From Stictocephala bisonia (taxonomy: Eukaryota; Arthropoda; Insecta; Hemiptera; Membracidae): a stretch of DNA of 64,000 nucleotides. Positions 37,171 through 48,170 of the stretch are shown piece after piece. Every line of letters begins with the position of its first letter. The first letter of the stretch is position 1. The notes below the pieces were generated by a model that had not been told where the DNA came from, ran no database searches, and saw nothing but the letters and a program-made list of their open reading frames with translations. Position numbers and translations under genes: made by a program. Location of the stretch: assembly GCA_035578905.1 (NCBI GenBank), contig JAQJVL010000737.1, positions 278,501 to 342,500 of the forward strand. The letters are read 5' to 3'.

Positions 37171-37244
37171 TTAAAAAACTGTGATGTATATTTGAATCTA
37201 AATCCAAAAGTCATGTTGTATATCAGTAAGAATAACAGAGTAAA

Positions 37245-37450
37245 GTGATCTCCTGTCACAAAGCTAAGTCTAATCCATCAAGTTATTTAAGACCTGCCTG
37301 ACTGATTCTGTTTATGATGGAAAATCCCTCCATAAAACAGCATTGGGTGTACTCTGTAACTATGTGATCCATTGTTTGGATAAACTGCCTACAATCACAT
37401 GGCTGACCTACTGTCAATCGCCATTTATACTTCCAGTAGTTACATATGTA
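37245..37450 (-). pseudogene. Non-LTR retrotransposon relic, C-terminal zinc-finger-like tail
   Basis: Minus translation reads WRLTVGQP, CDCRQFIQTMDHIVTE, YTQCCFMEGFSIINRISQAG, a stop in place of the usual Trp, then LDGLDLA. This fits the C-terminus of many LINE ORF2 proteins, with a CxCG...QT..HIv..C cluster, and a final AL.WL..LD motif. C, C and H of the cluster are kept; the final Cys is shifted to YTQCC. The stop after LK shows it is dead. Upstream sequence to about 37620 keeps an open 60-codon frame that may belong to the same element. Confidence 0.6.
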
Positions 37451-38124
37451 TTAGCATTGATTTCGCTATAGCCCACGCCAGTTCGGAAACGAAATTAATG
37501 CTATAATATTCTGGCATAATATTATAATAGTCTGGCATAACTTGAGATGTATGAACCCGTTTAAAGTACTGAGTGAGAGAAAGAGCATTATTATTGTATT
37601 TTAGAGTAATTAGCCCGTCCAAGAATCTACAAGTAAGAAAAATATTTACCGATTTGTGCCAAATTAGGGCAAAATTAGTTCCGTTTCTGATTATCTGTGA
37701 GTCAGGAATTTCGATGAAGTTTATCCAAGGATACAGTTTGGCATTGTGATACCTATTGTTTTCAGTGTTTAATATTACCTTTTTTCAATTAAATTATAAT
37801 TATAATTCCTTAAATATTGTTTAAGGTGTCATACTTTGTTATGTGTCTTATAACAATTGTTTGAATCTTAAGTTTTGTATTTGATATAATCTTTTCTATG
37901 AAAAATTCACTTTAAAATATGACCCATCTTTAAATTCTTGACCATTCACCTTACAGATATTTTTATATTGCTATTTATTGATGTTTTATTACTTTATTAT
38001 ATAACTTTTCGAACTTTACCAATGATAAGTTAATTGATTACTCGTCAGTGACAATAGAGACCTCATTTTTATATAATTTATTACTTTATTATGTACTTTA
38101 GTATTACCCAAATTAGTATTTTCA
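37451..38124. other. AT-rich intergenic sequence
   Basis: May include more of the LINE relic at 37.45-37.65 kb; nothing else. Confidence 0.35.
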
Positions 38125-38310
38125 TTGGATACAATGCCAATGTACGTATATGGATGGGAGGGTGGGTCAATGGCAATGTACGTGCTTGGGTGGGGGGAGG
38201 GGGGGGGGGTCAATGGTATATGGATGGGAGGGTGGATCAATGGCAATGTACGTGTTTAGGTGGGAGGGTGGGTCAATGCCAATATACGTGTATGGATGGG
38301 CGGGTTATTT
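38125..38310 (+). repeat. CCATACACGTACA-family array, forward arm
   Basis: Units of about 32-36 bp with CAATGCCAATGTACGTGTATGG and GGGAGGGTGGGT, interrupted by a G9 run. The orientation is opposite to that of 38379-38815. Confidence 0.8.
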
Positions 38311-38378
38311 TAATTATTATGTTACATAGTATATAGGTCTTACAGATAGTGATTTTATTTTGAAATGCTTTGTTAGCA

Positions 38379-38815
38379 TGGATCCACCCACACGCCCATA
38401 CAAGAACAGTTGCTATTGACCCACCCACCCAACCATACAAGAACAGTCGCATTAACCCACCCACCCGCCCATACAAGAACAGTTGTTATTGACCCACCCG
38501 CCCGCCCATACAAGAACAGTTGCATTGACCCACCCACCCACCCATACAAGAACAGTTGCATTGACCCACCTACCCGCCCATACAAGAACAGTTGTTATTG
38601 ACCCACACGCCCACCCATACAAGAACAGTTGCATTGACCCACCCTCCAATCCATACACGAATATTGGCATTGACGCACCCTCCCACCCAAACACGTACAT
38701 TGCCATTGACCCACCCTCCCATCCATATACGTACATTGGCATTGACCCACCCTCCCACCTAAACACGTGCATTGCACTTGACCCACCCTCCCATCCATAT
38801 ACGTACATTGGCATA
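38379..38815 (-). repeat. CCATACACGTACA-family array, reverse arm
   Basis: About 12 units of 36 bp. The left part has CCCATACAAGAACAGTTGC with ATTGACCCACCCACC; the right part has CATCCATATACGTACATTGG. Period 36 is a multiple of three, so several 60-160-codon frames stay open on both strands; I treat them as by-products. Confidence 0.88.
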
Positions 38816-40328
38816 AGCATCCATGAAAACTTAGCGTGCATATATTTCAGGGGTTTAAGTGATTATGGGCCCAATGGACCAAGTGAAGTATATTCAGGAG
38901 GCTTTCTTTGTGCCTTATTCTCTCGGAAGCCTTATTGTACCAAATGTATCAGCTGACTGCTCTCCCCCTCCCTACTACAGAATTGCCAACTAACATTGTA
39001 CCCTGGTGGAATTTCGTATCATACAATCTTCTTTTAAATCTATATATTGTAAATCGAATTGGCTATCGTTGGCTACGAAAATAAATAAATAAATCTAATT
39101 TGAAATGATAATGTTTCGATATCCTTTATTCTGATGGAACTTGTTACAGTTAAACATTCGATCAATCATTAACGCAGGTTTGCCTTGACGTTATGATGTG
39201 GTAATTTTGACGTTTGATGTGGTAGAGTTTTTGTCGATGTGGTAATTTATTTTCTCAGTGCTTGAGTTTAATGTTTTTAATTTTGTAGTTAATTAAGATT
39301 AAGAAAAAATTAAATGATAAAAGAGATATTACAGGTCACACAGTTTAATCAATAAACTTTTTTTGATTGTATAGTAAAACTTCAGTAAACGCTAAATAAA
39401 AAAAAAATAAAAAACAGCAGTAAATCCGTAAATGATACAAGGTAAAATTGGAAAGAAATTATACTGCCTAAAATATCAGAGATTTCAAACAGTCCAAGCC
39501 ATGTTTTTTCCAGCCATCCAGAGATTTCAAGGCAAGGTCCAAGCCATGTTTTGGCAAATGATACTTAGAAATTAAGCAGCGATTCATACATATGAAAAAC
39601 TAATACAATAAAACAAACTAAGTATATATACCAGGTGCATTACAATCGAGTAAAACACGCAATGTTATGTTCCAGAAAATCCATAAAATATTACACTTTT
39701 GCCCACAAAACCCAAAACAATATCAACACTCAACCCACTCAATAATTATACGATTTTTTAAACAAATATGAGCATTTACTGGTACGTGTTCAAAGAGTTT
39801 TGAATATTTTACTCTTTGTCGTTACAATAATCCGCAGATACAAAATGGACCTCTAGGTCATGTGAGGTCCCTGGTGAATTTGAATGTCTCTACGCCTGCT
39901 TTGGCGAATTAAGAAATTTGGCAAGAAATATAAACGTCGAGTGTAGTTAGTGCGGCCGAAGGAAACAGTTATAATTGTGGCATGGCACTTCGCGGACTGA
40001 CAGAGCGTCCGACATTCCAGGAGGCCCAGTTAGAACTGCGGCATGTCCAACTGAGGTGAAGGTCTGTACTTTACTCGTTGAATAAATAAAGAATGGTTCG
40101 TAACCTATGTAAATTGGTGGGCAATGCTATTTTTGTGGTACAAAAAGTTTTAAATGTTGTTATTTATTTGTTTAATTAATTTCTCCCTATATATTTTGAA
40201 GATAAAAACATATTGTAAAAGTTAAGTATACTATCTTGCAGCGTCCATACTAAAAAATATGTGTACACTTGAATTATTTAATTGCATTATTTTTATAGCA
40301 AATGTATAATATCAGTAAATTATGCATA
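38816..40328. other. Intergenic sequence
   Basis: A stretch ending AAATAAATAAATAAATC at about 39094, after GGCTATCGTTGGCTACG, looks like the 3' tail of a retroelement, though its body is not recognised. A 30-bp direct repeat containing GTCCAAGCCATGTTTT occurs at about 39495 and 39538. No gene. Confidence 0.4.
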
Positions 40329-40485
40329 ATTAGTACATTCAAGTCCACTATAAGTCATAAGTACTTTGGTAAGTTTGGTATAACAGTAGAACTTGCTAAC
40401 ATACATTATTAGTACATTCAAGTCACTATATGTCATAAGTACTTTGGTAAGTTTGGTGTAACAGTAGAACTTGACTAACAGGGTG
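40329..40485. repeat. 79-bp tandem duplication
   Basis: ATTAGTACATTCAAGTC starts at 40329 and 40408. Both copies continue CATAAGTACTTTGGTAAG and AACAGTAGAACTTG with only a few differences. Confidence 0.9.
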
Positions 40486-40689
40486 GTCCTAATCCCCTAT
40501 CTGGACCCAGTCACATACCTTAACTGCTAAAATAGTACAAATATTTCTTGTTGAGAATAAGGTATTAGAGACTTTCTCTGAAGCTACTTGCTGTGCTACA
40601 TATTTGGTAGAACTTCTCTTCTCGTTCCTACCAAGTGGAATAGACCCATCCATCCACCCACCGAAACCGAATGTAATGACTGGCTGTTC

Positions 40690-40814
40690 ATTTGTCATTG
40701 TGCTATTAATTATTGGCAGTTTTTAAGGAATAATCAGCCTTAGTTTGTAACAATGACTAAATTCGGTCATCTAAACTCATCACTCTTTTGAAATCCATAT
40801 TTTCCACACCTTAA
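40690..40814 (+). mobile_element. SINE-like dispersed repeat, copy 5, left piece
   Basis: AAGGAATAATCAGCCTTAG, AACAATGACTAAATTCGG, TCATCTAAACTCATCACTC and CATATTTTCCACACC follow the family order, and the copy then stops at the TTAA (40811-40814) where the piggyBac-like element begins. The missing 3' end is found on the other side at 41800. Confidence 0.65.
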
Positions 40815-41799
40815 CCCCTAGAAAGCCCAAGGTAAATTGGTAACAGCAAAGCACAAGGGATTACAAAATGACCTCATAAATCAACAAAAATAACTATTTT
40901 TAATAATATTAAACATTGAAAAACATATGTAGTTTGTACAAGTAAATCATTAAAATGAAAACAATTTATATTTAAACACTGTTCATAAAGAATTATATGA
41001 AAAATTTACAATTTCAAACAGTTCTGTTATGGGAGCAAACTCGTCATTCGCTCGTCTCTCATTTCTGATGGCTTTGTCATCAAATAAAATCAATGAGAGC
41101 AAGTCTCTGTACCTATTTATGCTCGTTACAGAAATATAAACAGTTTGTCCACATTCATTTGACCACAAATCATGTATGTCTCATTTATTATCATTATTAG
41201 CACCAAAGAAATTCAAAATACAACCTAGGAATGCCAGGATTTCAGTTTTATTTATAAGCTCTTTATTTTCGAAAACGGCTTCTTCATTTTTAAAATAATA
41301 ATTGCCAATGCTTCGTCTGTAACAAATTTTCTAAGACTCAAAAATTGTGGACACGTTGCTGAACCTTTCAAACCTGGCTTTACTTTAAAAATATTTGGCC
41401 CGGTACGGCGGGTAGCTCTGATTTTATGAGCTGAGACTGACTGAAGTCTGTAATTGAATGATACATACAAACCTAGCAAGTAGTTTGCTTCCCAAAACAT
41501 GTTTGTATATGTAAATGTGTCTTATATTTAGCTATACTATATTGTGAAACCAAATAAAACATGATTTAGTTCTTTTAAAAACTGGTTACATGGAAGCCCA
41601 AGGGGGATTAAAAGTGACCAGCAGTTATTATACAGCATTAATTGAAAATAAACACTGATATGTAATATTTTTATAACACACAAAATAGGTAATTATTGAC
41701 ACAAAATAATATTTTCAAAATGTAATTACGTTTAAAAAAGATGATAATACTTGGTTATGTACTTAGTGGTCATTTTGTACTCCCTCGGGCTTTCTAGTG
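40815..41799 (-). mobile_element. piggyBac-like transposon, about 985 bp, degenerate
   Basis: Target duplication TTAA at 40811-40814 and 41800-41803. Left end CCCCTAGAAAGCCCAAGG; right end, read inward, CACTAGAAAGCCCGAGGG: the inverted repeats match apart from a 1-base indel and one or two substitutions. Subterminal copies of GCACAAGGGATTACAAAATG recur in altered form inside both ends (40851 and 41589). The interior holds a broken transposase on the minus strand. TTAA specificity and C-rich termini are diagnostic of the superfamily. Confidence 0.85.
40984..41500 (-). pseudogene. piggyBac-type transposase fragment
   Basis: Read on the minus strand: TRRTGPNIFKVKPG, then FVTDEALAIIILKM, then after a frameshift INKTEILAFLGCILNFFGA, a stop, then DLWSNECG, INRYRDLLSLILFDDKA and RRANDEFAPITELFE. 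This is the N-terminal order of DDE_Tnp_1_7 proteins (LF.T.E....IV, EI.AFLG, LW....G, NRF..L...L.FDD, R..D..API..LFE). The catalytic Asp-containing half that should follow is absent, so the element could not transpose by itself. Breaks: one frameshift and one stop near 41180-41250. Confidence 0.8.
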
Positions 41800-41840
41800 T
41801 TAATAATCGTTGTATTAAGAATAAATAAATAATTAAAAGG
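41800..41840 (+). mobile_element. SINE-like dispersed repeat, copy 5, right piece
   Basis: TAATCGTTGTATTAAGAATA and AATAAATAATT correspond to the family's GATCGGCGTCTTATGAATA and A-rich tail. Joined to the piece ending at 40814, the family order is continuous. Confidence 0.6.
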
Positions 41841-42444
41841 TTATCTATACATTTAAAATACTGCATTTTTCACAGTTTCTGAGGCATCATTTATATGTTT
41901 ATCAAATAATATATTTTTTAAATAGTAAGCAAATTAGTGTTATGTAGAATGGAGTTTCGAAGCTTGGTTACGAACTTAAGCTTATAGTTTTTAAGAAGAA
42001 AGGTGGTAATTTTAAAAAGTCAAGCAGACTATGAGAACATTTTTACGCTTTAAAATTACGTATAGTTTTCAGAGGTTTAAACATCCTTCGCTAATTTTAC
42101 TTCATTGCCACTCATTTTATCAGACTTTTACACTTTTTAAAGGATTAATAATGAATAAAAATATATATGAACTGTTTGTTTAGTATTGTTGTGTTCGAAA
42201 GAGAGATGACAAAGACTATAGTGAATATAGATTGTTACAATACTTTGTATTTTTCGATTGTTGTATTTTTCAATTGTAACAATTCGATTTTCGATTGTTA
42301 CGAAAATGTATATCTATATATTTTCATTGATTTTTCAGTTTTATTTTGTATGGACTGTATATGGGAGTCTAGGAACCAATCATGTATAAATAGATCATAA
42401 AAGTGAAACGAACTATAACATAAATGTTTGTAATGTATAAAGTA
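41841..42444. other. AT-rich intergenic sequence
   Basis: A small repeat of TCGATTGTT/TTCGATTGTTACGA near 42255-42300. No gene. Confidence 0.4.
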
Positions 42445-43275
42445 ACACACACACACGCATGTTGGTACTGACCCATCTATACACATACGATGGTACTGAA
42501 CCATCCATACACATACGATAGAACTGACACACCACACACCCATACACGTATGTTGGTACTGACCTATACATACAATTCGGTGGTACTGAACCATCCATAC
42601 ACATACGATAGAACTGACACACCATACACCCATACACGTATGTTGGTACTGACCCATACATACAATTCGGTGGTACTGAACCATCCATACACAAACGATG
42701 GTACTGAACCATCCATACACATACGATAGAACTGACACACGTATGTTGGTACTGACCCATACATACACATACGGTGGTACTGAACCATCCATACACATAC
42801 GATAGAACTGACACACCACACACCCATACACGTATGTTGGTACTGACCCATACATACAATTCGGTGGTACTGAACCATCCATACACATACGATGGTACTG
42901 AACCATCCATACACATACGATAGAACTGACACACGTATGTTGGTACTGACCCACCACCCACCTATACACGTATGTTGGTACTGAACCATCCATACACATA
43001 CGATATTACTGACGCAGCTCCAGTCATACACGTATGTTGGTACTGAACCGTTCATACACATACGATAGAACTCACACACCTCCTACCCATACGTAGGCCT
43101 ATGTTGGTACTGAGCCATCCATTCACATATGCTGTTACTACCCACCCTCCCTTCCATACACGTATGCTTGTGTTGAACCAACCATCAATAAACATACGAT
43201 AGTACTGACCCATCACCCACTCATACACGTATGCTGTTGGTATTGAACCATCCTTACACATACAGTAGTACAGTA
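42445..43275 (-). repeat. CCATACACGTACA-family array, third locus
   Basis: Units of 28 bp (GGTACTGAACCATCCATACA plus CATACGAT) mixed with longer ones (AACTGACACACCACACACCC plus ATACACGTATGTT) and a variant with ATACATACAATTCGG. A composite block of about 110 bp recurs at 42480, 42590, 42775 and 42890 with rearrangements. Long minus-strand frames (up to 233 codons) follow from the repeats. Confidence 0.85.
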
Positions 43276-43884
43276 TGTTTATGGATCCATATACATGCTT
43301 TTGGGACTGGGTAATTTAGAATCTCGGATATTATCATGACTTTTGAATATATCAGGCAAGTATATATAATTCTCTTTGATCAGGTTATCTGCGCGACAAT
43401 TTACTTTATCCAAAGCCGAGTTTGGCGTCAAATATTATCTAGGTGGAGGGTTGAAGAGGGTTAATACTGAAGCGACCAGATGGTATATCTGTCTATTCTC
43501 CATAAGAACGATGTTATATTTTCTCATATCAAGTAAACAGCTCCACCCGTATTCTTTTTAAGCTTTTGCGCATTAGCCATTTTTAGCGCTTTAAATTAGA
43601 CAAAGTTTTTGAATAAACGCTTTATGTCGACTGCTTTTTGGTTTTTTCCAATTTGTTGGGTTTTCGTTTGAATTAATTTTCGAAGTTATGCCCATCATAA
43701 GTACGTGTAGTACAGAAAGTAAAGTAAAAAAAAAATATTTTTCAAGGAGAATCCGATCTCCTTAGTAAACGTATCCATTCCCCCATAGGCTACTGATCTG
43801 TGCGGGAAACTTATTCAGAGAGTGTAAGGGGGTGAACCAGTACAGTACTTCCAGCCAAATGAATGATTGTGATAAATACTTTCA
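43276..43884. other. Intergenic sequence
   Basis: A 61-codon frame at 43376-43561 has no recognised similarity. Nothing supported. Confidence 0.35.
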
Positions 43885-43995
43885 GTCCTGGCCAGTTAAT
43901 AAACAATCCGGATACCCTATGTCTATGTGGAATCCGAATCACGTAGTAGTGGTCTGATTTTCAACTTCTGCCAAGCCTCATCTCTAACCGTAGCC
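43885..43995 (-). mobile_element. SINE-like dispersed repeat, copy 6 (5' part)
   Basis: On the minus strand: GGCAGAAGTTGAAAATCAG, ACCACTACTACGTG, then ATTCGGATTCCACATAGAC. The A-box-like sequence is changed here (GAAGTTGAAA for TTAGCTGAAA). Downstream parts are hard to follow. Confidence 0.5.
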
Positions 43996-44559
43996 TGAGT
44001 CACTGACATCCCGGGGGAGGGGGCCGGGGGGGGTCAGTTACCTATAGTACACTCGATTACATTCAAACCGTAGTCGGCACCTGACGTGGGTTGCAATATG
44101 TACAGACGTGCTCCTACTGCCTTTGAAACAATCTATTTAATATACATGAACGGGCAGAACAAAGCAATGCGCCGCGCCAAAGCATTGTCCTGCGAGCCTA
44201 ATAATTTAATATAGCTATACTGTATATTTGTTTTGCACATTTCTGTTCAACATAAATTTCTAAGAGATCTATTTCCTGAAACCTACATGAATTCTAATTA
44301 AGTGTGCTGCTATAATTCATGCATGTTCAATTTTCTACTTGATTTGATAGTTTCAAAAACCCATTTGGAAAATCATTCAGTGGTGCTTTAAAGCAACTTA
44401 TGTGAACTCGCTTATGCATCAAACGTCCCGGTAATTATTATAATCTTGATAATTTTCTTCGCTTTCAGAATATATAAAGAATTGAACAGCTGTTTTTCAA
44501 GATTATTACTTTTTCCCGTATGCGTTAGCATAGAGTACAAAAAAGTGTTGAATGTTTGT

Positions 44560-44830
44560 CCGTATGTGCGTCTGTCTGTGTGTATGTGCACTTCGCTGGA
44601 GACCAAATGGATGGATCAATTTTTATGAAATTCGGTACGAGTGTGTTTAACTGATATCTCCAGACCATTTGTTCACATTTTTTTAATTTAGATTTTTCAT
44701 TTTTATGGGCAAAAACATACGAAAATGGAATTTTCTCAAAAACGGCTCTAACGATGTTGATTAAATTTTCAGGAAAGATATGAATTACAATTCAATCTAT
44801 TTTAGTAAAAACCACATGTGTCTAACTTTT
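44560..44830 (+). repeat. Probable dispersed-element fragment
   Basis: TGTCCGTATGTGCGTCTGTC is followed by CAATTTTTATGAAATTCGG and, later, CTCAAAAACGGCTCTAACGA with GTTGATTAAATTTTC. A run of CTGTC/GTCTG followed by NACGGCT...GAT...TGAAATT is a pattern I associate with widespread arthropod repeats. Family not identified. Confidence 0.3.
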
Positions 44831-45979
44831 GAGACATGGCTAAAAAACATATTTGGGAAACAAACTGGTAATTTACAATTTTTTTATTTGTTTAGTATGG
44901 TGGAAATTTTAGTATTGTAATATGGTGGAAATTTTGTGCCATTTCTTTGGAACCATTAATTTTTTACATACGTTTATTAGAATAAAAATCACCTAATCTT
45001 TTTCATGTACTTGGCCGAAACTCTACCACGTCTCTTGATATCCACCTTCATTCCTGAATGCCTACGTACAGAATAATGTATACAATATGTGTTGTGGACT
45101 TATTGTTATTATCTGTATATTGTGAAAATAAATTACCAACAAAACAGGTGATTATGGCAAACACAAGAAAATCAAATAACGTTTACAAATAGCACTGGAA
45201 ATGATAACATTGAATTTAAATGCTTTAGTGCAATTTAATAAACTTGTAAAACGGGTATAAAATAAATATGCTACATCAAATTGATATGTAAGTTTTATTT
45301 GTTACCAATACGCAACTAAAGATTTTTTCCTGACATATCAGAAGTATAGTAATGACATTGCACACTACTATTTCAATAACCACAGCCTTCTTAATTAGTT
45401 ATAATCGATTTAATATTTTACCAACTCAAATTTATGAAGACATTTTGATTAATTATGTCAATATTTCATCATGAAAATAATGACGGAAGGTCAAATTTGT
45501 TCCAACTTTTTTTAGGCAACATATTTAAAGGGGTTAGTTGTCATGCTATAAGTAAATGTTAAACATTTTTCCATTCATATAAAGGTGTATTTATTAAGGT
45601 GTAGTGATAACCCTTTGTAAATACGTTTTAAGCCTTGTTTTAATCCATTATATGTTACAGAATCATTTTGACACAGATAATAACTGACTTACTTAAATAG
45701 TTTTCTCATTCTAAATATAGGAGACTTCCCTTGATAACGGAGCTTAATTTAAAGTAAGATTAAGATTTTTCAAACAGTTTGGCTGCAAACGAGAAACCAG
45801 GATAGTTCAACAAATGTGAACAGGTAATGGTCACTTTCCAGTTTCAGTGACAACCAACTCTATTTTGGAGGCAATGTAAAGAGATCTTCTACAAATATAA
45901 ACTAAATACAATTGAAAATATGTTAAATTTGTAACGTTAAAGTGTGTGTTTTCTTAGCACTCTTATTTGTTTATTTTTC
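44831..45979. other. Upstream region / presumed 5' intron of GMC gene A
   Basis: AT-rich. The gene's first, untranslated exon should lie in or beyond this stretch. TTTCAGTG at about 45843 resembles an arthropod initiator, but no downstream element sits at the right distance, so no promoter is called. Confidence 0.4.
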
Positions 45980-45981
45980 AG
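45980..45981 (+). promoter_or_regulatory. 3' splice acceptor of GMC gene A
   Basis: A T-rich tract (TTATTTGTTTATTTTTCAG) ends in AG at 45980-45981, 44 bases before the chosen start codon. The equivalent position in gene B also has a pyrimidine-rich tract with AG. This makes the upstream in-frame ATG at 45942 intronic. Confidence 0.65.
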
Positions 45982-46025
45982 ATGACTTAAAGACCTGGAG
46001 TGATCAACCTTTCCAGCTCCTCAAG

Positions 46026-47894
46026 ATGGATTTCAACCTTCATTTCATCTGTGCAGTGACAATTGTCATCAGCAGTCTAAGTATTATCTCAGCTACTTTC
46101 CTTAATATCTTGGGTGATTCGATTTTTCAGCGTTACAGATCACAATCAAAAAACGTCCGTGAAACCCCAGGCGTTGATAACATCCCTATTCAGGAGAAGT
46201 ATGACTTTGTTGTAATAGGGTCAGGTCCTGGGGGATCTGCAGTTGCCAGCAGGCTGTCTGAAGTTGCGGATTGGAAGGTGTTGATTCTGGAAGCGGGTAA
46301 GGATGGTTCCATACTGACAGATATTCCAGCTATCGTCAGCTATCTTCAGTTGACCGACTACAACTGGGGTTACAAGATGGAGCGTGAGGAGGGGATCTGC
46401 CTGGCCATGAAGGAGCAGCGCTGTCCTTGGCCAAGGGGCAAGGGTCTTGGTGGTACAAGCCTCATTAACTACATGATCTACACAAGAGGACAACCTAAGG
46501 ACTACAACCGGTATGCGGAGGCAGGCAATAAGGAATGGGGATATGATGGAGTTATGCAGTACTTCATGAAGTCTGAGAAAATCAACATTCCTGAATATAT
46601 GAACTCAAGTTTCCATTCTAAAAAGGGTTATCTTGATATAGAACGGATTCCCTACAAGACAGAACTTATTGATGTATTCATGAAGGCATGCAAGGAGCTT
46701 GGGTATGACAAAATTGATTACAACTCTGGGGAAAAACACGAGGGAGCCTCAAGAATTCAAGCGACGATGAGATCCGGGCGAAGAGTGAGTGCAGCAAGGG
46801 CTTATCTTGATCCTGTAAAGCAGAGACAAAATCTACATATATCAGAGAAATCTATGGTTACCAAAATAATCATTGACCCGACAACGAAGAGAGCTATAGG
46901 AGTTGAGTACGTGAAAAATAGAGCAAAACATGTTGCATATGTTAAGAAGGAAGTGATATTATCTGCAGGTGCATTAAATTCTCCTCAGTTGTTGATGTTA
47001 TCTGGTGTGGGGCCAGAGGAGCATTTGAATAGCCACGGTATTCCCGTCATTAAAGATCTCCCAGTTGGTAAGAATTTACAAGAACATTTCACTATGCCTG
47101 GGTTAATATTCCTCGTGAACGTTACAGATTCTTTAGTAGAAGATAAAGATATTAGTCTAGGAAACATACTTAAGTGGTTTAACCGAGGAAAAGGAATTCT
47201 AACTTTACCAGGAGGGGTTGAAGGAATAAATTACTTCTCTACAAAATACAACGAGGAGCCTGAATTGCCGGATATGGAAATGCTCTTCATTGCTGGAAGC
47301 TTGGCCTCTGACTCTGGAAATACGGTGAAGGAAAGCTTTGGCATCGCGGAAGAGTTCTACAACTCTGTATATAGCTCTATCAATAATAGACATGCAATGT
47401 CTGTGTTCCCCATTCTACTTAGACCGAAAAGCCGTGGGCAAGTGCTTCTTCAAGACAGAGATCCTTGGCATCCTCCATTGTTATACCTGAACTACTTCAA
47501 TGACTCCTCGGACTTGGACGTGATGGTGGATGGTATCAAGAAGGTAGTAGATCTGCAGCATACCGAAGCCTTCAGATCTGTGAATGCGACTCTACACTCA
47601 GTGCCTTTTCCTGGATGTACCCATCTGCCTTTCGCTAGTGATGACTATTGGGCATGTGCTGCCAGGACACTGCTCCTGACTCTCCACCATCAGTGTGGTA
47701 CTTGCAAGATGGGCCCATCCTCCGACTCCTCAGCTGTTGTAGATCCCAGGCTCAGAGTCCACGGGATCAAAGGTCTTCGGGTAGTCGACGCTTCCATATT
47801 CCCAGACATTCCTACTGCCCATCTCTATGCTCCTACACTAATGGTAGGTGAGAAAGCTGCTGACATGATAAAGGACGACTGGCTGCCAAACTGA
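46026..47894 (+). CDS. GMC oxidoreductase A (glucose dehydrogenase-like, FAD)
   Basis: Secreted or ER-routed flavoprotein of 622 aa that should oxidise an alcohol or sugar; the substrate is not predictable. Residues 7-28 are hydrophobic (signal peptide or anchor). FAD-binding GSGPGG is at 65-70, LEAG ends at 91, GMC signature 1 (PWPRGKGLGG) at 134-143, and signature 2 (SAGALNSPQLLMLSGVG) at 313-329. HHQCGTCKMG at 554-563 supplies the catalytic His (H555). The second active-site segment reads HLYAPTLMVGEK (599-610), with Tyr601 where most relatives have Asn or His. N-glycosylation sequons occur at N365, N492 and N520. Start chosen at 46026 because it lies just after the splice acceptor and aligns with gene B; the ATG at 45942 would lie in the intron. 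The coding region has no intron. Paralog of gene B 11 kb downstream. Confidence 0.93.
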   Translation: MDFNLHFICAVTIVISSLSIISATFLNILGDSIFQRYRSQSKNVRETPGVDNIPIQEKYDFVVIGSGPGGSAVASRLSEVADWKVLILEAGKDGSILTDIPAIVSYLQLTDYNWGYKMEREEGICLAMKEQRCPWPRGKGLGGTSLINYMIYTRGQPKDYNRYAEAGNKEWGYDGVMQYFMKSEKINIPEYMNSSFHSKKGYLDIERIPYKTELIDVFMKACKELGYDKIDYNSGEKHEGASRIQATMRSGRRVSAARAYLDPVKQRQNLHISEKSMVTKIIIDPTTKRAIGVEYVKNRAKHVAYVKKEVILSAGALNSPQLLMLSGVGPEEHLNSHGIPVIKDLPVGKNLQEHFTMPGLIFLVNVTDSLVEDKDISLGNILKWFNRGKGILTLPGGVEGINYFSTKYNEEPELPDMEMLFIAGSLASDSGNTVKESFGIAEEFYNSVYSSINNRHAMSVFPILLRPKSRGQVLLQDRDPWHPPLLYLNYFNDSSDLDVMVDGIKKVVDLQHTEAFRSVNATLHSVPFPGCTHLPFASDDYWACAARTLLLTLHHQCGTCKMGPSSDSSAVVDPRLRVHGIKGLRVVDASIFPDIPTAHLYAPTLMVGEKAADMIKDDWLPN

Positions 47895-48164
47895 TAATGA
47901 GTGTCTGAGTAGCTTTAAATAGATAGGTAACTTAAATTCTTCTATTTTTTTTCTAGTTGGAAGATAGTTATATTATAGAAGAGAGGACAAGTAACTGCCA
48001 TTGAATGGAATTTTGTTATTTTCTTCTACAGTGATATTTTTTCCAATTTATAAAAAACATTATTGATATTTCTTAGTACTTGGTCTGCTCTCCTGTCACA
48101 AAAGTAGTCGTTTTTTAATTATGTCTTTACAACATATATTACAAAATCAATTTTGTTTGTGAGC

Positions 48165-48170
48165 AATAAA
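48165..48170 (+). terminator. Candidate polyadenylation signal, GMC gene A
   Basis: First AATAAA after the stop codon, 270 bases downstream in AT-rich sequence. Another AATAAA lies at about 49342. In AT-rich DNA such hexamers are common, so this is only a candidate. Confidence 0.35.

Noticed and set aside
38483..38956. 157-codon frame extending past the 38.4-kb array
   Set aside because: The first two thirds are minisatellite; the short unique tail alone gives no recognised domain.
42298..43079. Minus-strand frames of 170-233 codons
   Set aside because: They are repeat translations (MCMDGSVP and similar) of the minisatellite.
45942..46025. Upstream ATG giving GMC gene A 28 extra residues
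   Set aside because: A pyrimidine tract with AG at 45980-45981 lies between, and the extra residues have no counterpart in the paralog.
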